A DNA stretch of 64,000 bases from Arthrobacter sp. OAP107 (GTDB taxonomy: Bacteria; Actinomycetota; Actinomycetes; Actinomycetales; Micrococcaceae). The DNA lies in assembly GCF_040546765.1 (NCBI RefSeq), contig NZ_JBEPOK010000001.1, forward strand, positions 2,418,001 through 2,482,000, in the 5' to 3' direction. A program made the position numbers and the translations under genes. Every line of letters begins with the position of its first letter. Position 1 is the stretch's first letter. The notes beneath the pieces were generated by a model that was not told where the DNA came from, did no database searches, and worked only from the letters and a program-made list of their open reading frames with translations. Below are positions 50,284 through 59,627 of the stretch, in pieces.

Positions 50284-51597
50284 ATGAATCCCGATGATCT
50301 GGTCTTCCATCCCTGGGTTGTGCAGGGGCCGCGCGAGGTGCCCACGATGGTCGGCGGCTCAGGAAGCCACGTCGTCGACGTCGACGGACGGCGCTACCTG
50401 GACTTCAGCTCGCAGCTGGTGTTCACCAACCTCGGTCACCAGCATCCGCGTATTGTGGCTGCGATCAAGGAGCAAGCCGACCGCCTGTGCACCCTCGCGC
50501 CGGGCCATGCTTCCGATGTGCGGGGCGAGGCGGCCCGGTTGATCATCGAGGTGGCACCGGAGCATCTGGGGCACGTGCTGTTCACCACCGGCGGGACCGA
50601 GGCCATCGAGCATGCGGTGCGGATGGCGCGGCTTTTCACGGGGCGGCCCAAAGTGCTCGCAGCCTACCGCTCGTACCACGGCTCCACGACCACATCGATC
50701 CACCTCACAGGCGATCCGCGCCGCTGGGCCTCGGACACGGGCACGGCGGGCGCCGTGCACTTCTTCGGTCCATTCCTGTACCGATCGGCCTTCGGTTCGC
50801 AGACGCCGGAGGAAGAGTCCGAGCGGGCGCTGGCCCATCTCGAGCAGGTGATCCTGCTGGAAGGCCCGACCACGATCGCAGGACTGGTCCTGGAATCAGT
50901 CGTTGGCAGTTCGGGAGTCCTCGTGCCGCCGCCTGGCTACCTGCGCGGGGTCCGCGAGTTGTGCGACCGCCACGGGATTGTTTATATCGCCGACGAGGTA
51001 ATGGTTGGTTTTTGCCGCACCGGAGCCTGGTTCGGTGTGGACCACGCCCATGTGGCACCAGACCTGATGGCGTTCGCGAAGGGGGTCAACTCCGGGTACG
51101 TTCCGCTCGGCGGCGTCCTGGTCAGCGACGCGATCTACGAGGCGTTCACCAAACGCCCTTACCCGGCGGGCATGACCTACAGCGGCCACCCCCTTGCCTG
51201 CGCAGCAGCAGTGGGCGCCATCAATGCGATGCACGAGGAAGGGACCGCGGCGGCAGCTGCCCGCCTGGGCAACGATGTCCTTGGGCCGGCACTCAGGGGG
51301 TTGGCAGAGAAGCACCAGTCCGTTGGTGATGCGCGGGGTATCGGGGGGCTCTGGAGCCTGGAGCTGGTACGGAGCAGGCAGACGAAAGAACCGCTCGTGC
51401 GCGCCGGAGCAACAGCCGCTGACAACGCGCCGATGACTGCCGTCGCCAGGGCGTGCCTGGACCGGGGGCTGTTGCCGCTGGTCCAGGGCAACCGGGTCAA
51501 TGTCGCTCCACCCCTCAACGTGACCGACGCTGATGCGGCCGCTGGCGTGGCTATCCTGGACGAGGCCCTGTCTGTGGCCGACGCGTACCTGGCCTAG
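50284..51597 (+). CDS. Class III PLP-dependent aminotransferase
   Basis: A 437-residue fold-type I aminotransferase of the omega-amino acid/amine group. Markers are LDFSSQLVFTNLGHQHP, FTTGGTEAIEHAVRMAR, IYIADEVMVGFCRTG (PLP Asp) and the Schiff-base Lys266 in AFAKGVNSGYVPLGG. It is similar to beta-alanine, taurine or 4-aminobutyrate-type transaminases; the substrate is not fixed. The ATG at 50284 follows GGAGG. It is monocistronic, convergent with the next gene. Confidence 0.88.
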   Translation: MNPDDLVFHPWVVQGPREVPTMVGGSGSHVVDVDGRRYLDFSSQLVFTNLGHQHPRIVAAIKEQADRLCTLAPGHASDVRGEAARLIIEVAPEHLGHVLFTTGGTEAIEHAVRMARLFTGRPKVLAAYRSYHGSTTTSIHLTGDPRRWASDTGTAGAVHFFGPFLYRSAFGSQTPEEESERALAHLEQVILLEGPTTIAGLVLESVVGSSGVLVPPPGYLRGVRELCDRHGIVYIADEVMVGFCRTGAWFGVDHAHVAPDLMAFAKGVNSGYVPLGGVLVSDAIYEAFTKRPYPAGMTYSGHPLACAAAVGAINAMHEEGTAAAAARLGNDVLGPALRGLAEKHQSVGDARGIGGLWSLELVRSRQTKEPLVRAGATAADNAPMTAVARACLDRGLLPLVQGNRVNVAPPLNVTDADAAAGVAILDEALSVADAYLA

Positions 51598-51615
51598 AGC
51601 TGCTGCTCGACCGGA

Positions 51616-52236
51616 TCAGGACAGCACGCGGTATGTCACGTGCGTGACCAGGCTCGCTGCCCGCGACTTCACCTGCTCGAGCTTCAGCGGCGGCACCCCC
51701 TCAAACAACCGCGTGCCGGCGCCGAACGTGAGCGGCGCGATATGCAGGCGCAGCTCGTCGATCAGGCCGGCGGCGAGGTACTGGTTGACGGTGGTGGCGC
51801 CGCCCCCGATCGCGACGTCTCCGCCGCCGGCCGCCGCGCGTGCCTGAGCCAACGCCGACCCGATGCCGTCGGTGACGAAGTGGAAGGTGGTGCCGCCATC
51901 CATCGGCTGCGGTTCGCGGGCGTGGTGCGTGAGCACGAAGACCGGGCCGTGGAACGGCGGGTCTTCGCCCCACCACCCGTTCCACTGCCGGTCCCACTCA
52001 CCACGTACGGGGCCGAACATGTTGCGTCCCATGATGAATGCCTTGGCACGGGTGATTTGGTCGATTTCCGCCCGGTTCTCGTCCGGAGTCTTAAACATCC
52101 AGGCGTGCAGTGCGTCGCCGCTGCCGTCGCCGCCGTCGTCACCGAACGGGCGCTGCTCGGTCTGGTTGAGCCCGGCTGAGAATCCGTCGGCTGTAACCGT
52201 GATGTCGCAGACCACCCGGCCCGTACCTTCAGTCAT
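51616..52236 (-). CDS. Dihydrofolate reductase family protein (RibD C-terminal-like), third copy
   Basis: A 206-residue RibD-C/DHFR-like protein: DITVTADGFSAGLNQT, a FIMGRNMFGPVRGEW helix, VFVLTHHAREP, GGGDVAIGGGATTVNQYL and LIDELRLHIAPLTFGAG. It is the most typical of the three copies in the window. The ATG at 52236 follows AGGAGGG. The role is unknown. Confidence 0.85.
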   Translation of the reverse strand: MTEGTGRVVCDITVTADGFSAGLNQTEQRPFGDDGGDGSGDALHAWMFKTPDENRAEIDQITRAKAFIMGRNMFGPVRGEWDRQWNGWWGEDPPFHGPVFVLTHHAREPQPMDGGTTFHFVTDGIGSALAQARAAAGGGDVAIGGGATTVNQYLAAGLIDELRLHIAPLTFGAGTRLFEGVPPLKLEQVKSRAASLVTHVTYRVLS

Positions 52237-52461
52237 TGCGCTACCCTCCTGACGGCGACCTTGTTCGCCTCGCGGTGAGCTTCCTTGCAAGCATCAGCAT
52301 AAACACCCATGGCACAGGGTCCAATGGCGCTGCTTATGAGAAGACCCTCACAGGCTTCTCATGGCTGTCTCAGGTCCCCGGATCATCATAAAGGTATCGA
52401 TGGCGATGAAATTATCTGGGCCTTCTTCCGGCCCGGGCATCGGGACAGTCGGGGACAGAAA

Positions 52462-52929
52462 ATGCTGAAAGCTCTGGAGAAAACCCACCAACAAGCCGCA
52501 CCGGAGGCATCATCCTTCCTTAGCGATCAGGTCGCGGCGTTACTCGGTTACGATCCCGGCGTGCGAGCCGGTGAACGGGATGCCTCCAGTGAAATGAATG
52601 CCGCCGCGGGGCGGGTCTGGTCTGTTCTCGGCGACCGCAGACTCTTCGACAGGACCGCAGTGGATGGGCTCCGAGGCGAGCTGGCCTGGCTCTCCGAAGC
52701 CCTGGGCCCGCTCAGCCAGTCGGCACCGGTGCACGATCAGAACCGGGCCCACATCCACGGCCCCGCCCAAGGACCCGCGTACGAAGCGGCCTACGACCGG
52801 GCACTCGCCGCCCTCGAATCCGACAGGTACTTCCGGATGGTCGCCGACCTCCAGCGATTCTGTTCCGCTCCCCCGGTCGGGCAGCCACGGCGCAGCCACC
52901 TCTACCGCCGGCACCTCTATCGGGGATGA
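52462..52929 (+). pseudogene. Degenerate, truncated CHAD-domain fragment
   Basis: The ATG at 52462 gives 155 residues; the frame is open back to 52309. The sequence FLSDQVAALLGYDPGVRAGERD, LFDRTAVDGLRGELAWLSEALG and ALAALESDRYFRMVADLQ follows the first helical bundle of CHAD domains. The conserved basic stretch expected after the first helix (HQMRVATRR-type) reads SSEMNAAAGR, so the phosphate-binding His and Arg residues are lost. The second bundle is absent. It therefore looks like a decaying fragment of a polyphosphate-associated CHAD protein. Confidence 0.6.
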
Positions 52930-53023
52930 CCCGGTGTCCGGCATAACAGCCGCAGCCGGCAAAGCACCGGATCCCGCCCGCCAGGACGTATGATTTCTCC
53001 CCGGTGGGTTTCTCCTTCCCGGA

Positions 53024-54310
53024 ATGGCCCGGAACAAGGGCCGGACCCGCGGGAAGGAATCAAGTGATGGCCAAATGAGCGTGAAGCTTCCGTCGGGCAC
53101 GGTGACGGAGCGCGGCGACGTTCTGCTCCGCATCGGGCGCTGGCTCGGTGATGAGTCCGGGGACCGCACCCGGCCGGTCATCCTGGCAGTGGTGCTGGTT
53201 CTGGCCGCGCTCGGCCTCATCGAGGTGGCCTCGGCGTCGTCGGTGGAGTCCGTGGCGGCCGGTAAGAACCCCTACGACCTTCCGCTGAAGCAGGCCATGT
53301 GGACGGCTGCCGGGATAGCCATCATGTTCGGGCTGGCACGCCTCCGGACCCGGCACATCCGCCGGCTGGCATGGCCGCTTCTGGGGGCCGCCGTCGTATC
53401 CCTCGGCCTGGTGTTCACACCCTTGGGCATGACCGTGAACGGCAACCGCAATTGGCTGGGCTTCGGAGGTTTCACCGTCCAGCCGTCCGAGTTCGCCAAG
53501 CTCGCGCTCATCGTCTGGGCGGCGGCCGTCCTGTCCCGCAAGCAGGCACTTCTTCATGAGTCGAAGCACGCCATCGTCCCGTTGCTGCTGCCGACCGGCG
53601 CCATCATCATCGGGCTTGTCGCCTTCGGTCACGACCTGGGCACGGCCATGATCATCATGATGATCCTCGCCGCCACCATGTTTTACGGCGGCGTACGGAT
53701 GAAAGTCTTCGGAGCCGCGGGCATCGCCGGCGCCCTGCTGGCCCTCGTCCTGGCGGCCACCAGCGGCAACCGGGTGTCCCGCATTTCGTCCTGGCTCGGC
53801 GCGGGTTCGGCTGACGACTCCCAGGGAGTCGGCTACCAGGCGCTGCACGGCCAGTACGCCCTGGCCTCCGGCGGCTGGCTGGGAGTGGGGCTTGGGCAGA
53901 GCCGCCAAAAGTGGAACTGGATCCCCGAAGCCCACAATGACTTCATCTTTACGATCCTGGGCGAGGAACTCGGCCTGGCCGGAACCCTCCTGGTGCTTGT
54001 GCTGTTCACGGTCCTCGGTATCGCCGTTTTCAAGGTCATTGCCCGGACCCAGGACACGTTCGCCCGCATTGTCTCCTCCAGCGTAATCACCTGGATCATC
54101 GGCCAGGCCGTGGTGAACATCGCGATGGTCACCGGTCTGCTGCCGGTCATTGGCGTGCCCCTGCCGTTCATCTCCTACGGCGGCTCCGCGATGATATCTT
54201 CCCTCGCCGGCGTCGGCATGATCCTGGCCGTCACCCGCCCGCAGCCAGTTCCGGCTGTTCGATCGAAGAGGCAGCGGCTGGCGGCGCCCGCGGGGCCCGT
54301 CCGGTCTTAG
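53024..54310 (+). CDS. SEDS-family peptidoglycan glycosyltransferase (FtsW/RodA/SpoVE)
   Basis: A 428-residue membrane protein with about 10 hydrophobic helices. SEDS landmarks are NGNRNWLGFGGFTVQPSEFAK, FGHDLGTAMII, EAHNDFIFTILGEELG (with the essential Asp) and PFISYGGSAMISSLAGVG. These proteins polymerise lipid II glycan together with a class B PBP. It is an orphan, outside the dcw cluster and without a PBP gene beside it. Start is uncertain: ATG 53024 or ATG 53075. Confidence 0.9.
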   Translation: MARNKGRTRGKESSDGQMSVKLPSGTVTERGDVLLRIGRWLGDESGDRTRPVILAVVLVLAALGLIEVASASSVESVAAGKNPYDLPLKQAMWTAAGIAIMFGLARLRTRHIRRLAWPLLGAAVVSLGLVFTPLGMTVNGNRNWLGFGGFTVQPSEFAKLALIVWAAAVLSRKQALLHESKHAIVPLLLPTGAIIIGLVAFGHDLGTAMIIMMILAATMFYGGVRMKVFGAAGIAGALLALVLAATSGNRVSRISSWLGAGSADDSQGVGYQALHGQYALASGGWLGVGLGQSRQKWNWIPEAHNDFIFTILGEELGLAGTLLVLVLFTVLGIAVFKVIARTQDTFARIVSSSVITWIIGQAVVNIAMVTGLLPVIGVPLPFISYGGSAMISSLAGVGMILAVTRPQPVPAVRSKRQRLAAPAGPVRS

Positions 54311-55767
54311 TCCTGTGCGGCCGCAGTGCCGGCCTTGGCGGCCGCGCCGGGGGCGGCGCTCTTGCCGTCCACGGCCGGCATCGCGATTACGGCAACCACG
54401 GTGAGTACGGCACTGACCAGCACGGCGATGAAGACAGCTGTCGACGCCGACACGATGGTCTGCGGATCGGTAACGCCATTGGGGGCACCGGCGTAGATTG
54501 CGTTGGCCACTGCCCCGAAAACGGCGACACCGATGGAGCTGCCGATCGAGCGCGCGAAAAGATTGGTGCCGGTGACCACACCGCGCTCATTCCATTCGAC
54601 GCTTGACTGGGCGGCAATGAGGCTCGGGGTCGCCACCAGCCCCAGGCCAAGTCCGACGACGAAGCAACCTGCCGCTGCCACCAAAATGTTCGGTGCCGGG
54701 GCGGTGAGAGCCAACACGGCTGTCCCGATGACCGTGACCGTGACGCCGATCAGGGCGGTCCTCCGGAACCCGATCCGCAGATAGAACCGGCCCGCCTGGG
54801 ACGCGCTGATGGGCCAGCCGATGGTCAGTGCCGCCAGGGCGAGCCCGGCGAGAACCGGAGAGGTCCGGAGTGCCCCTTCGAGGAACGTCGGAACGTATGA
54901 GGTGAGGCCAAGCATGACGGCACCGACGCCGAACGAGATCAGCGCCGTCGTAGCCAGCAGCCGCCGGGACACAACCCACGGCGGGAGGACCGGCTCCGCT
55001 GCCTTCCGCTCGACGAGCATGAAGACGGCGAACAGGAGTGCGCCGATGGCAAAGACGGCGATGCTGACCGGAGAGTTCCAGGCCCACGCCTGGCCGCCCT
55101 CGAGGGCTCCAAGGATGAGCAGGCTGAGCGAAACCGTCAGCAGCCCTGCCCCCAGGTAGTCCACCCGGTGCTTCGCGCGCTCGACATCCTCATGGAACGC
55201 CCGGACCAGCATCCACCCTGCCAGGAGGCACAGCGGGATGTTCACGAGGAAGATGCCGCGCCAGATGCCCAGCGAGGAGAACACGCCCCCGAGCGTCGGG
55301 CCAACAACAGAGGAGACCGCCCACACGCTGGCAAGGTAGCCCTGCACCTTCGCCCGTTCGGCCAGAGAGTAGATATCGCCGGCTATGGTGATCGCCACCG
55401 GCTGGACGGCTCCGGCGCCCAGGCCCTGCAGCACACGGAACGCGATGAGGGCCGGCATGCTCCAGGCCACTCCGCAGAGGATCGAACCGAGCAGGAAAAG
55501 GCCGATACCGGTCAGAATGATCGGCTTGCGGCCGACCACGTCCGAGAGTTTCGCGTAGACGGGCACCGAGACGGCCTGCGCCAGCAAGTAGGCGGAGAAA
55601 AGCCACGGAAACGACGTGAATCCGCCAACGTCGGCCACGATCGAAGGCACCGCCGTCGCAACAATGGTTGAATCAATCGCCACCAAGCCTGTCGAAAGCA
55701 TTAGGGCAATAAGGATGGGTCCCCGCCGGGAACGGAATCCGACTCCTTCGGCAGCCGTCGTCGTCAT
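54307..55767 (-). CDS. EmrB/QacA-type MFS drug exporter (DHA2, 14 TM)
   Basis: A protein of about 486 residues with about 14 hydrophobic helices. It carries the DHA2 antiporter pattern: DSTIVATAVPSIVADV in helix 1, KLSDVVGRKP in loop 2-3 and FRVLQGLGAGAVQP in helix 4, where the Arg is conserved. It exports small toxic compounds in exchange for protons, by family. ATG choice is uncertain (55767, 55776 or further upstream); the region before MTTTAAEG is Arg/Gly-rich and not membrane-like. It overlaps the orphan SEDS gene stop by 4 bp in a convergent arrangement. Confidence 0.85.
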   Translation of the reverse strand: MTTTAAEGVGFRSRRGPILIALMLSTGLVAIDSTIVATAVPSIVADVGGFTSFPWLFSAYLLAQAVSVPVYAKLSDVVGRKPIILTGIGLFLLGSILCGVAWSMPALIAFRVLQGLGAGAVQPVAITIAGDIYSLAERAKVQGYLASVWAVSSVVGPTLGGVFSSLGIWRGIFLVNIPLCLLAGWMLVRAFHEDVERAKHRVDYLGAGLLTVSLSLLILGALEGGQAWAWNSPVSIAVFAIGALLFAVFMLVERKAAEPVLPPWVVSRRLLATTALISFGVGAVMLGLTSYVPTFLEGALRTSPVLAGLALAALTIGWPISASQAGRFYLRIGFRRTALIGVTVTVIGTAVLALTAPAPNILVAAAGCFVVGLGLGLVATPSLIAAQSSVEWNERGVVTGTNLFARSIGSSIGVAVFGAVANAIYAGAPNGVTDPQTIVSASTAVFIAVLVSAVLTVVAVIAMPAVDGKSAAPGAAAKAGTAAAQD

Positions 55768-56022
55768 AAATCTCATTCCCGTCGTCATTCGAGTGCGGTG
55801 CGTGCGCCCATCCCGGTCTGGTCCAGGTCCCAGCCCTTTCCGCATAACTGCACCAGCCGCCGAATTAGTCCCGCTTCCCCGGGTGTCCGGCGCCACTTAC
55901 TTTCTCAAAACTTGGCCGAAACCTGTCCAAATCCGGCCTGTTGCCTGACCGATTCTTGACCCCGCCGCGGCAAAGTCGGTTATGGCAAAGCCAAATGCAC
56001 AGGACGAAGGAAGGGCGGGGCC

Positions 56023-56247
56023 ATGAACACCAGGACTGTACTCACCAGTCAGCATACCGACAGCCACTGGACCGCCGATGACGTCAGGGAAAAGCTTGGC
56101 CGGGAGCTGGAATCCGATCCCGGGCTGGCCGAATTCCTCGCCGCCGCTCCCAACATGGCGCGCGCCCTCAAGGCCGTTCTGAACCTGGACCTTGGCGAAC
56201 TGGCCGAGCGGCTGGTCCGGGCGGAGATCAGCGCGATACTGCACTGA
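56023..56247 (+). CDS. Small hypothetical protein, 74 aa
   Basis: A 74-residue, largely helical, acidic protein with no membrane segment or signal. I do not recognise the family. GGAAGG lies upstream of the ATG and codon use is typical, which supports it as a real gene. The middle holds EFLAAAPNMARALKAVL, a likely amphipathic helix. It converges on acsA about 100 bp away and lies 250 bp from the divergent exporter gene. Confidence 0.6.
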   Translation: MNTRTVLTSQHTDSHWTADDVREKLGRELESDPGLAEFLAAAPNMARALKAVLNLDLGELAERLVRAEISAILH

Positions 56248-56350
56248 CCGGGTGCCGTGCTCCGCCTCTGATGGCCGACAGGTGCAGCGGGCCAGTGTCG
56301 ACTAAGTATCCAAAAAATCTCTGTGTCAGCGTGCCGCCTGCAATTTGGTT

Positions 56351-58330
56351 TTATTGCGCGCCGCCTGCGCCGCCCGGCATGCCGGCCTTGATGAGATCCA
56401 TGACCGACGAGTCCGCCAAGGTGGTGACATCCCCAATCGGCTTGTCCTGTGCCACGTCTTTGAGGAGCCGTCGCATGATCTTGCCGGAACGGGTTTTGGG
56501 CAGCTCGGCCACCACCATGATTTGCCGGGGCCGGGCAATTTTGCCAATTTCCCTGGCCACATGTTCCCGCAGTTCCTGCACCACCTCCGGCCCGCCGTCG
56601 CCCGCCTCGCTGCGAAGGATGACGAAGGCTACGATGGCCTGCCCGGTGGTGTCGTCGAGGGCGCCGACGACAGCGGCTTCGGCGACTTTGGGATGCGCGA
56701 CGAGCGCTGATTCTATTTCTGTCGTCGAAAGCCGGTGTCCTGCCACGTTCATCACGTCGTCCACCCGGCCGAGAAGCCAGATATCCCCGTCCTCGTCCTT
56801 CTTCGCGCCGTCCCCGGCAAAATATAGTCCGGGGAACCGTGACCAGTATGTTTCCACGTAACGGTCGTTGTCGCCCCAGATCGTGCGCAGCATCGATGGC
56901 CAAGGTTCGCCCAGGACGAGGTAGCCGCCCGAGCCGTTAGGAACGGGCGCGCCGGCGTCGTTCACGACGTCTGCCACGACGCCCGGCAGCGCCCTCATGG
57001 CGGCACCGGGTTTGCCTGCCGTCACTCCCGGGAGCGGACTGATCATGATGGATCCGGTCTCGGTCTGCCACCAGGTGTCCACAACAGGCGTTTGATTGTG
57101 ACCGATGTTCTCCCGATACCAGATGTAGGCAGCGGGGTTGATGGGTTCGCCCACGGTGCCGATCACCCGCAGACTGCTGAGGCTGTATTTCGCCGGTATC
57201 TGGGCGCCCCATTTCATGAACGTACGGATGGCCGTCGGGGCACAGTAGAGAATCGAGACCTTGTACTTGTCGATGATTTCCCACCAGCGGCCCTGGTGCG
57301 GAGTGTCGGGGGTGCCCTCGTACAGAACGGACGTGGCCCCGTTCACCAACGGACCGTACACGATGTAACTGTGTCCGGTAACCCAGCCGATGTCCGCGGC
57401 GGTCCAGAAAATATCGGTATCGGCTTTAAGGTCGAACACTGCCCAGTGGGTGTAGGCGCATTCGGTCAGATAGCCGCCGGTGGTGTGCAGGATGCCTTTG
57501 GGCTTGCCCGTGGTGCCCGAGGTGTACATCACGTACAGGGGATGCTCGGCGTCGAAGGATTCGGCATGGTGCTCAATGGGCGCCTGCTCGACCGATTCGT
57601 GCCACCAGATGTCGCGCCCCTCGGTCCAGTCAACCTCCTGTCCCGTGCGCCGTACCACCAGGACGTTGCGGACATCCGGACAGTCCTGCAGCGCTTCGTC
57701 GACGGCGGGCTTCAGCCCGTTGGCCTTGCCGCGGCGGTAGGCGCCGTCGGAGGTGATGACGATCCGCGCATCGCAGTCGTGGATCCGCGTGCGGAGGGCG
57801 TCCGCGGAGAACCCGCCGAACACGACCGTGTGCGGTGCGCCAATTCGCGCGCAGGCCAGCATCGCCACGACCGTCTCGGGAATCATGGGCATGTAGATGG
57901 CGACCCTGTCACCCGCCCGCACGCCCAGACTGCTCAGCGTGTTTGCTGCCTGGCAGACCATGTGGGTGAGCTGGGCATAGGTGATCGTACGGGCATCTCC
58001 GCCTTCGCCTTCAAAGTAGTAGGCGACTCTGTCTCCGCGGCCGGCAGCTACATGCCGGTCGAGGCAGTTGTAGGCGGCATTGAGCCTGCCCCCGACGAAC
58101 CATTTGGCGAATGGCGGAGAGGACCAGTCCAATACATCGGTCCATTTTTGGGACCAGTCCAGCCGCTCCGCCTGCCGTGCCCAGAACGCCAGCCTGTCGC
58201 CGTCGGCTTCCTCATAGTCCGACAACGTGGCATTGGCCTGGGCGGAGAAGCCTGCTTCCGGAGGAAACCGGCGCTGCTCGTGCAACAGGTTTGCGAGAGT
58301 CTCATCCGATTCGTTTGGGCCTGCGGTCAT
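56351..58330 (-). CDS. acsA: Acetyl-CoA synthetase (AMP-forming)
   Basis: A 659-residue ANL-superfamily enzyme that activates acetate to acetyl-CoA through acetyl-AMP. Landmarks are YTSGTTGKPKGILHTTGGY, WTAADIGWVTGHSYIVYGPL, WWQTETG and the regulatory/catalytic Lys in PKTRSGKIMRR, a known acetylation site in this family. The ATG at 58330 follows GAGAGG and is only 6 nt after the stop of the acetate transporter gene, so the two form an operon. The length is typical of Acs. Confidence 0.95.
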   Translation of the reverse strand: MTAGPNESDETLANLLHEQRRFPPEAGFSAQANATLSDYEEADGDRLAFWARQAERLDWSQKWTDVLDWSSPPFAKWFVGGRLNAAYNCLDRHVAAGRGDRVAYYFEGEGGDARTITYAQLTHMVCQAANTLSSLGVRAGDRVAIYMPMIPETVVAMLACARIGAPHTVVFGGFSADALRTRIHDCDARIVITSDGAYRRGKANGLKPAVDEALQDCPDVRNVLVVRRTGQEVDWTEGRDIWWHESVEQAPIEHHAESFDAEHPLYVMYTSGTTGKPKGILHTTGGYLTECAYTHWAVFDLKADTDIFWTAADIGWVTGHSYIVYGPLVNGATSVLYEGTPDTPHQGRWWEIIDKYKVSILYCAPTAIRTFMKWGAQIPAKYSLSSLRVIGTVGEPINPAAYIWYRENIGHNQTPVVDTWWQTETGSIMISPLPGVTAGKPGAAMRALPGVVADVVNDAGAPVPNGSGGYLVLGEPWPSMLRTIWGDNDRYVETYWSRFPGLYFAGDGAKKDEDGDIWLLGRVDDVMNVAGHRLSTTEIESALVAHPKVAEAAVVGALDDTTGQAIVAFVILRSEAGDGGPEVVQELREHVAREIGKIARPRQIMVVAELPKTRSGKIMRRLLKDVAQDKPIGDVTTLADSSVMDLIKAGMPGGAGGAQ

Positions 58331-58336
58331 GGCCTC

Positions 58337-59011
58337 TCACCGTCGTCCCACCGGGAGTACGGACCGCTTGTAGGTGGCGTTCGCGACCACGGCGAGGGAG
58401 CAGTACCAAGCGATAAGCGCCGTCACGATGCCCAGCCAGCCGCCCAGCACCGTCAGCCCGGTTGCCCCGGCGAAGGCACCGAGGAACAGTGCGATGAACG
58501 TCAGGGTCAACAAGACGAAGACGGCGAAGACACCCATGCTTACGCGCCAGGCGGAGACAGTCATGTAGGCCGTAAAGATGGCCCAGGCCAGCAGATAGAG
58601 TCCGACTGCTTTCCCGGCGTCCGCTGCCGGAAGGCTGGCCGCGTTGAACTGGCTCAGGAACCAGAACGACAGCCAGAAGGCCCCGTATGAGCAGAAGGCC
58701 GTCGCGCCGAAGACATTGCGGTTGGCAAATTCCCAGATTCCGGCGCCGAACTGCGCAATTCCTCCGTAGAACAGCGCAAGCCCGAGGACCACGGGTTCGT
58801 CGGCCTTGGGGATAAGGCCGGCGTTGATCACACTGAGGACAAACGTGGTCATCGCAAATGCGCCCAGACCTAAAGCCGCCGGATCAGCAAATGGCGGCGT
58901 GATGCCCGCCTGCGGGGACACAACAGCGCCTTGGGCTGTTGGGGGATTTTCAGTCCTGCGACCACTTCCCGCCGGGACTGTCCCTGCCGCGGAGCTTGAT
59001 TCGATACTCAT
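58337..59011 (-). CDS. Acetate uptake transporter (GPR1/FUN34/SatP family)
   Basis: A 224-residue membrane protein with six predicted helices. The family's NPAxxGL-like entrance motif reads ADPAALGLGAFAM near residue 43, and FYGGIAQFGAGIWEF and TAFCSYGAFWLSFW are also typical. It imports acetate or succinate with protons, feeding the Acs enzyme encoded next. The ATG follows AAGGAG. It is the first gene of the operon with acsA; a Crp/GlxR-like site lies about 110 bp upstream. Confidence 0.92.
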   Translation of the reverse strand: MSIESSSAAGTVPAGSGRRTENPPTAQGAVVSPQAGITPPFADPAALGLGAFAMTTFVLSVINAGLIPKADEPVVLGLALFYGGIAQFGAGIWEFANRNVFGATAFCSYGAFWLSFWFLSQFNAASLPAADAGKAVGLYLLAWAIFTAYMTVSAWRVSMGVFAVFVLLTLTFIALFLGAFAGATGLTVLGGWLGIVTALIAWYCSLAVVANATYKRSVLPVGRR

Positions 59012-59120
59012 GGTACGACTCCTTGGTCAGCACCAGCACCATCGCTGGTGACTTATACCAGGCTACACCCGAATATGCAAGGCAGGAATCGGGCTAAATG
59101 TGGTTCCCATCACAGGCATG

Positions 59121-59136
59121 TGTTATTTAGATCACA
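59121..59136. promoter_or_regulatory. Crp/GlxR-like binding site upstream of the acetate operon
   Basis: TGTTATTTAGATCACA differs at one position from TGTGA-N6-TCACA and keeps the central TA of the GlxR version. It is about 110 bp before the transporter start, within range for activation or repression by a cAMP-type regulator. Confidence 0.6.
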
Positions 59137-59173
59137 CCGTGCACTATCATCCACGTGGGCACGCCGTGAAGAT

Positions 59174-59256
59174 CCTGTACATCTCCGCCTCGTCTGATCG
59201 ACGTCTGGGTCGGCATTTGTCTCCGCAGGAGAATGTCCCAGGCGGAGATGTACAGG
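59174..59256. repeat. 17-bp perfect inverted repeat with structured 49-nt loop
   Basis: Arms 59174-59190 and 59240-59256 are perfectly complementary over 17 bp. The loop contains its own small hairpin (59220-59232, TCTCC-GCA-GGAGA) that repeats a piece of the arm sequence. It lies just past the stop of the cupin gene (minus) and before the Crp-like site of the acetate operon. It could be a terminator for the cupin or a folded leader element. Confidence 0.75.
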
Positions 59257-59264
59257 GTTGTTGG

Positions 59265-59627
59265 TTAGGAATTGAAAATCACGAAGAACTTGCGGATCCG
59301 TTCCTGGATCTCCCAGGTTCCTTGCCATCCAATGGGGAAGAAGCCGGCAGTACCAGCTTCCAGAGTGACCGGTTGCCCGCCGTCCTCGGTGACAACCATG
59401 CGTCCTTCGAGGACGTGAATGACCTCGCCGCGCTCCAGGAACTCCCAGCGGGAGAGGCCCGGTTCAGCTTCCCAGACTCCGGAGAGGATGCGGGAGTCGT
59501 CGCTGGTAAAAGGAACGGCGATTCGCGTCTGAATCTCGTCACCCAGCACCTCGGCCAGTGGAGGGCCGAGCGGTGCTTCGTCGAGCTTGCCCTGGAAGAG
59601 CTCGGTGGGCTGGAAGGTTTTGCTCAT
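59265..59627 (-). CDS. Cupin-domain protein (ureidoglycine aminohydrolase-like cupin_3)
   Basis: A 120-residue single cupin of the cupin_3 (DUF861) type. Motif strands are SGVWEAEPGLSRWEFLERGEVIHVLEGRM and LEAGTAGFFPIGWQGTWEI, with GxRKFFVIF at the end. Proteins like this are often involved in ureide or amino-sugar handling, but many are unassigned. The ATG at 59627 follows AAAGG. A GC-rich 7-bp hairpin (59687-59704) precedes the leader. Confidence 0.8.
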   Translation of the reverse strand: MSKTFQPTELFQGKLDEAPLGPPLAEVLGDEIQTRIAVPFTSDDSRILSGVWEAEPGLSRWEFLERGEVIHVLEGRMVVTEDGGQPVTLEAGTAGFFPIGWQGTWEIQERIRKFFVIFNS

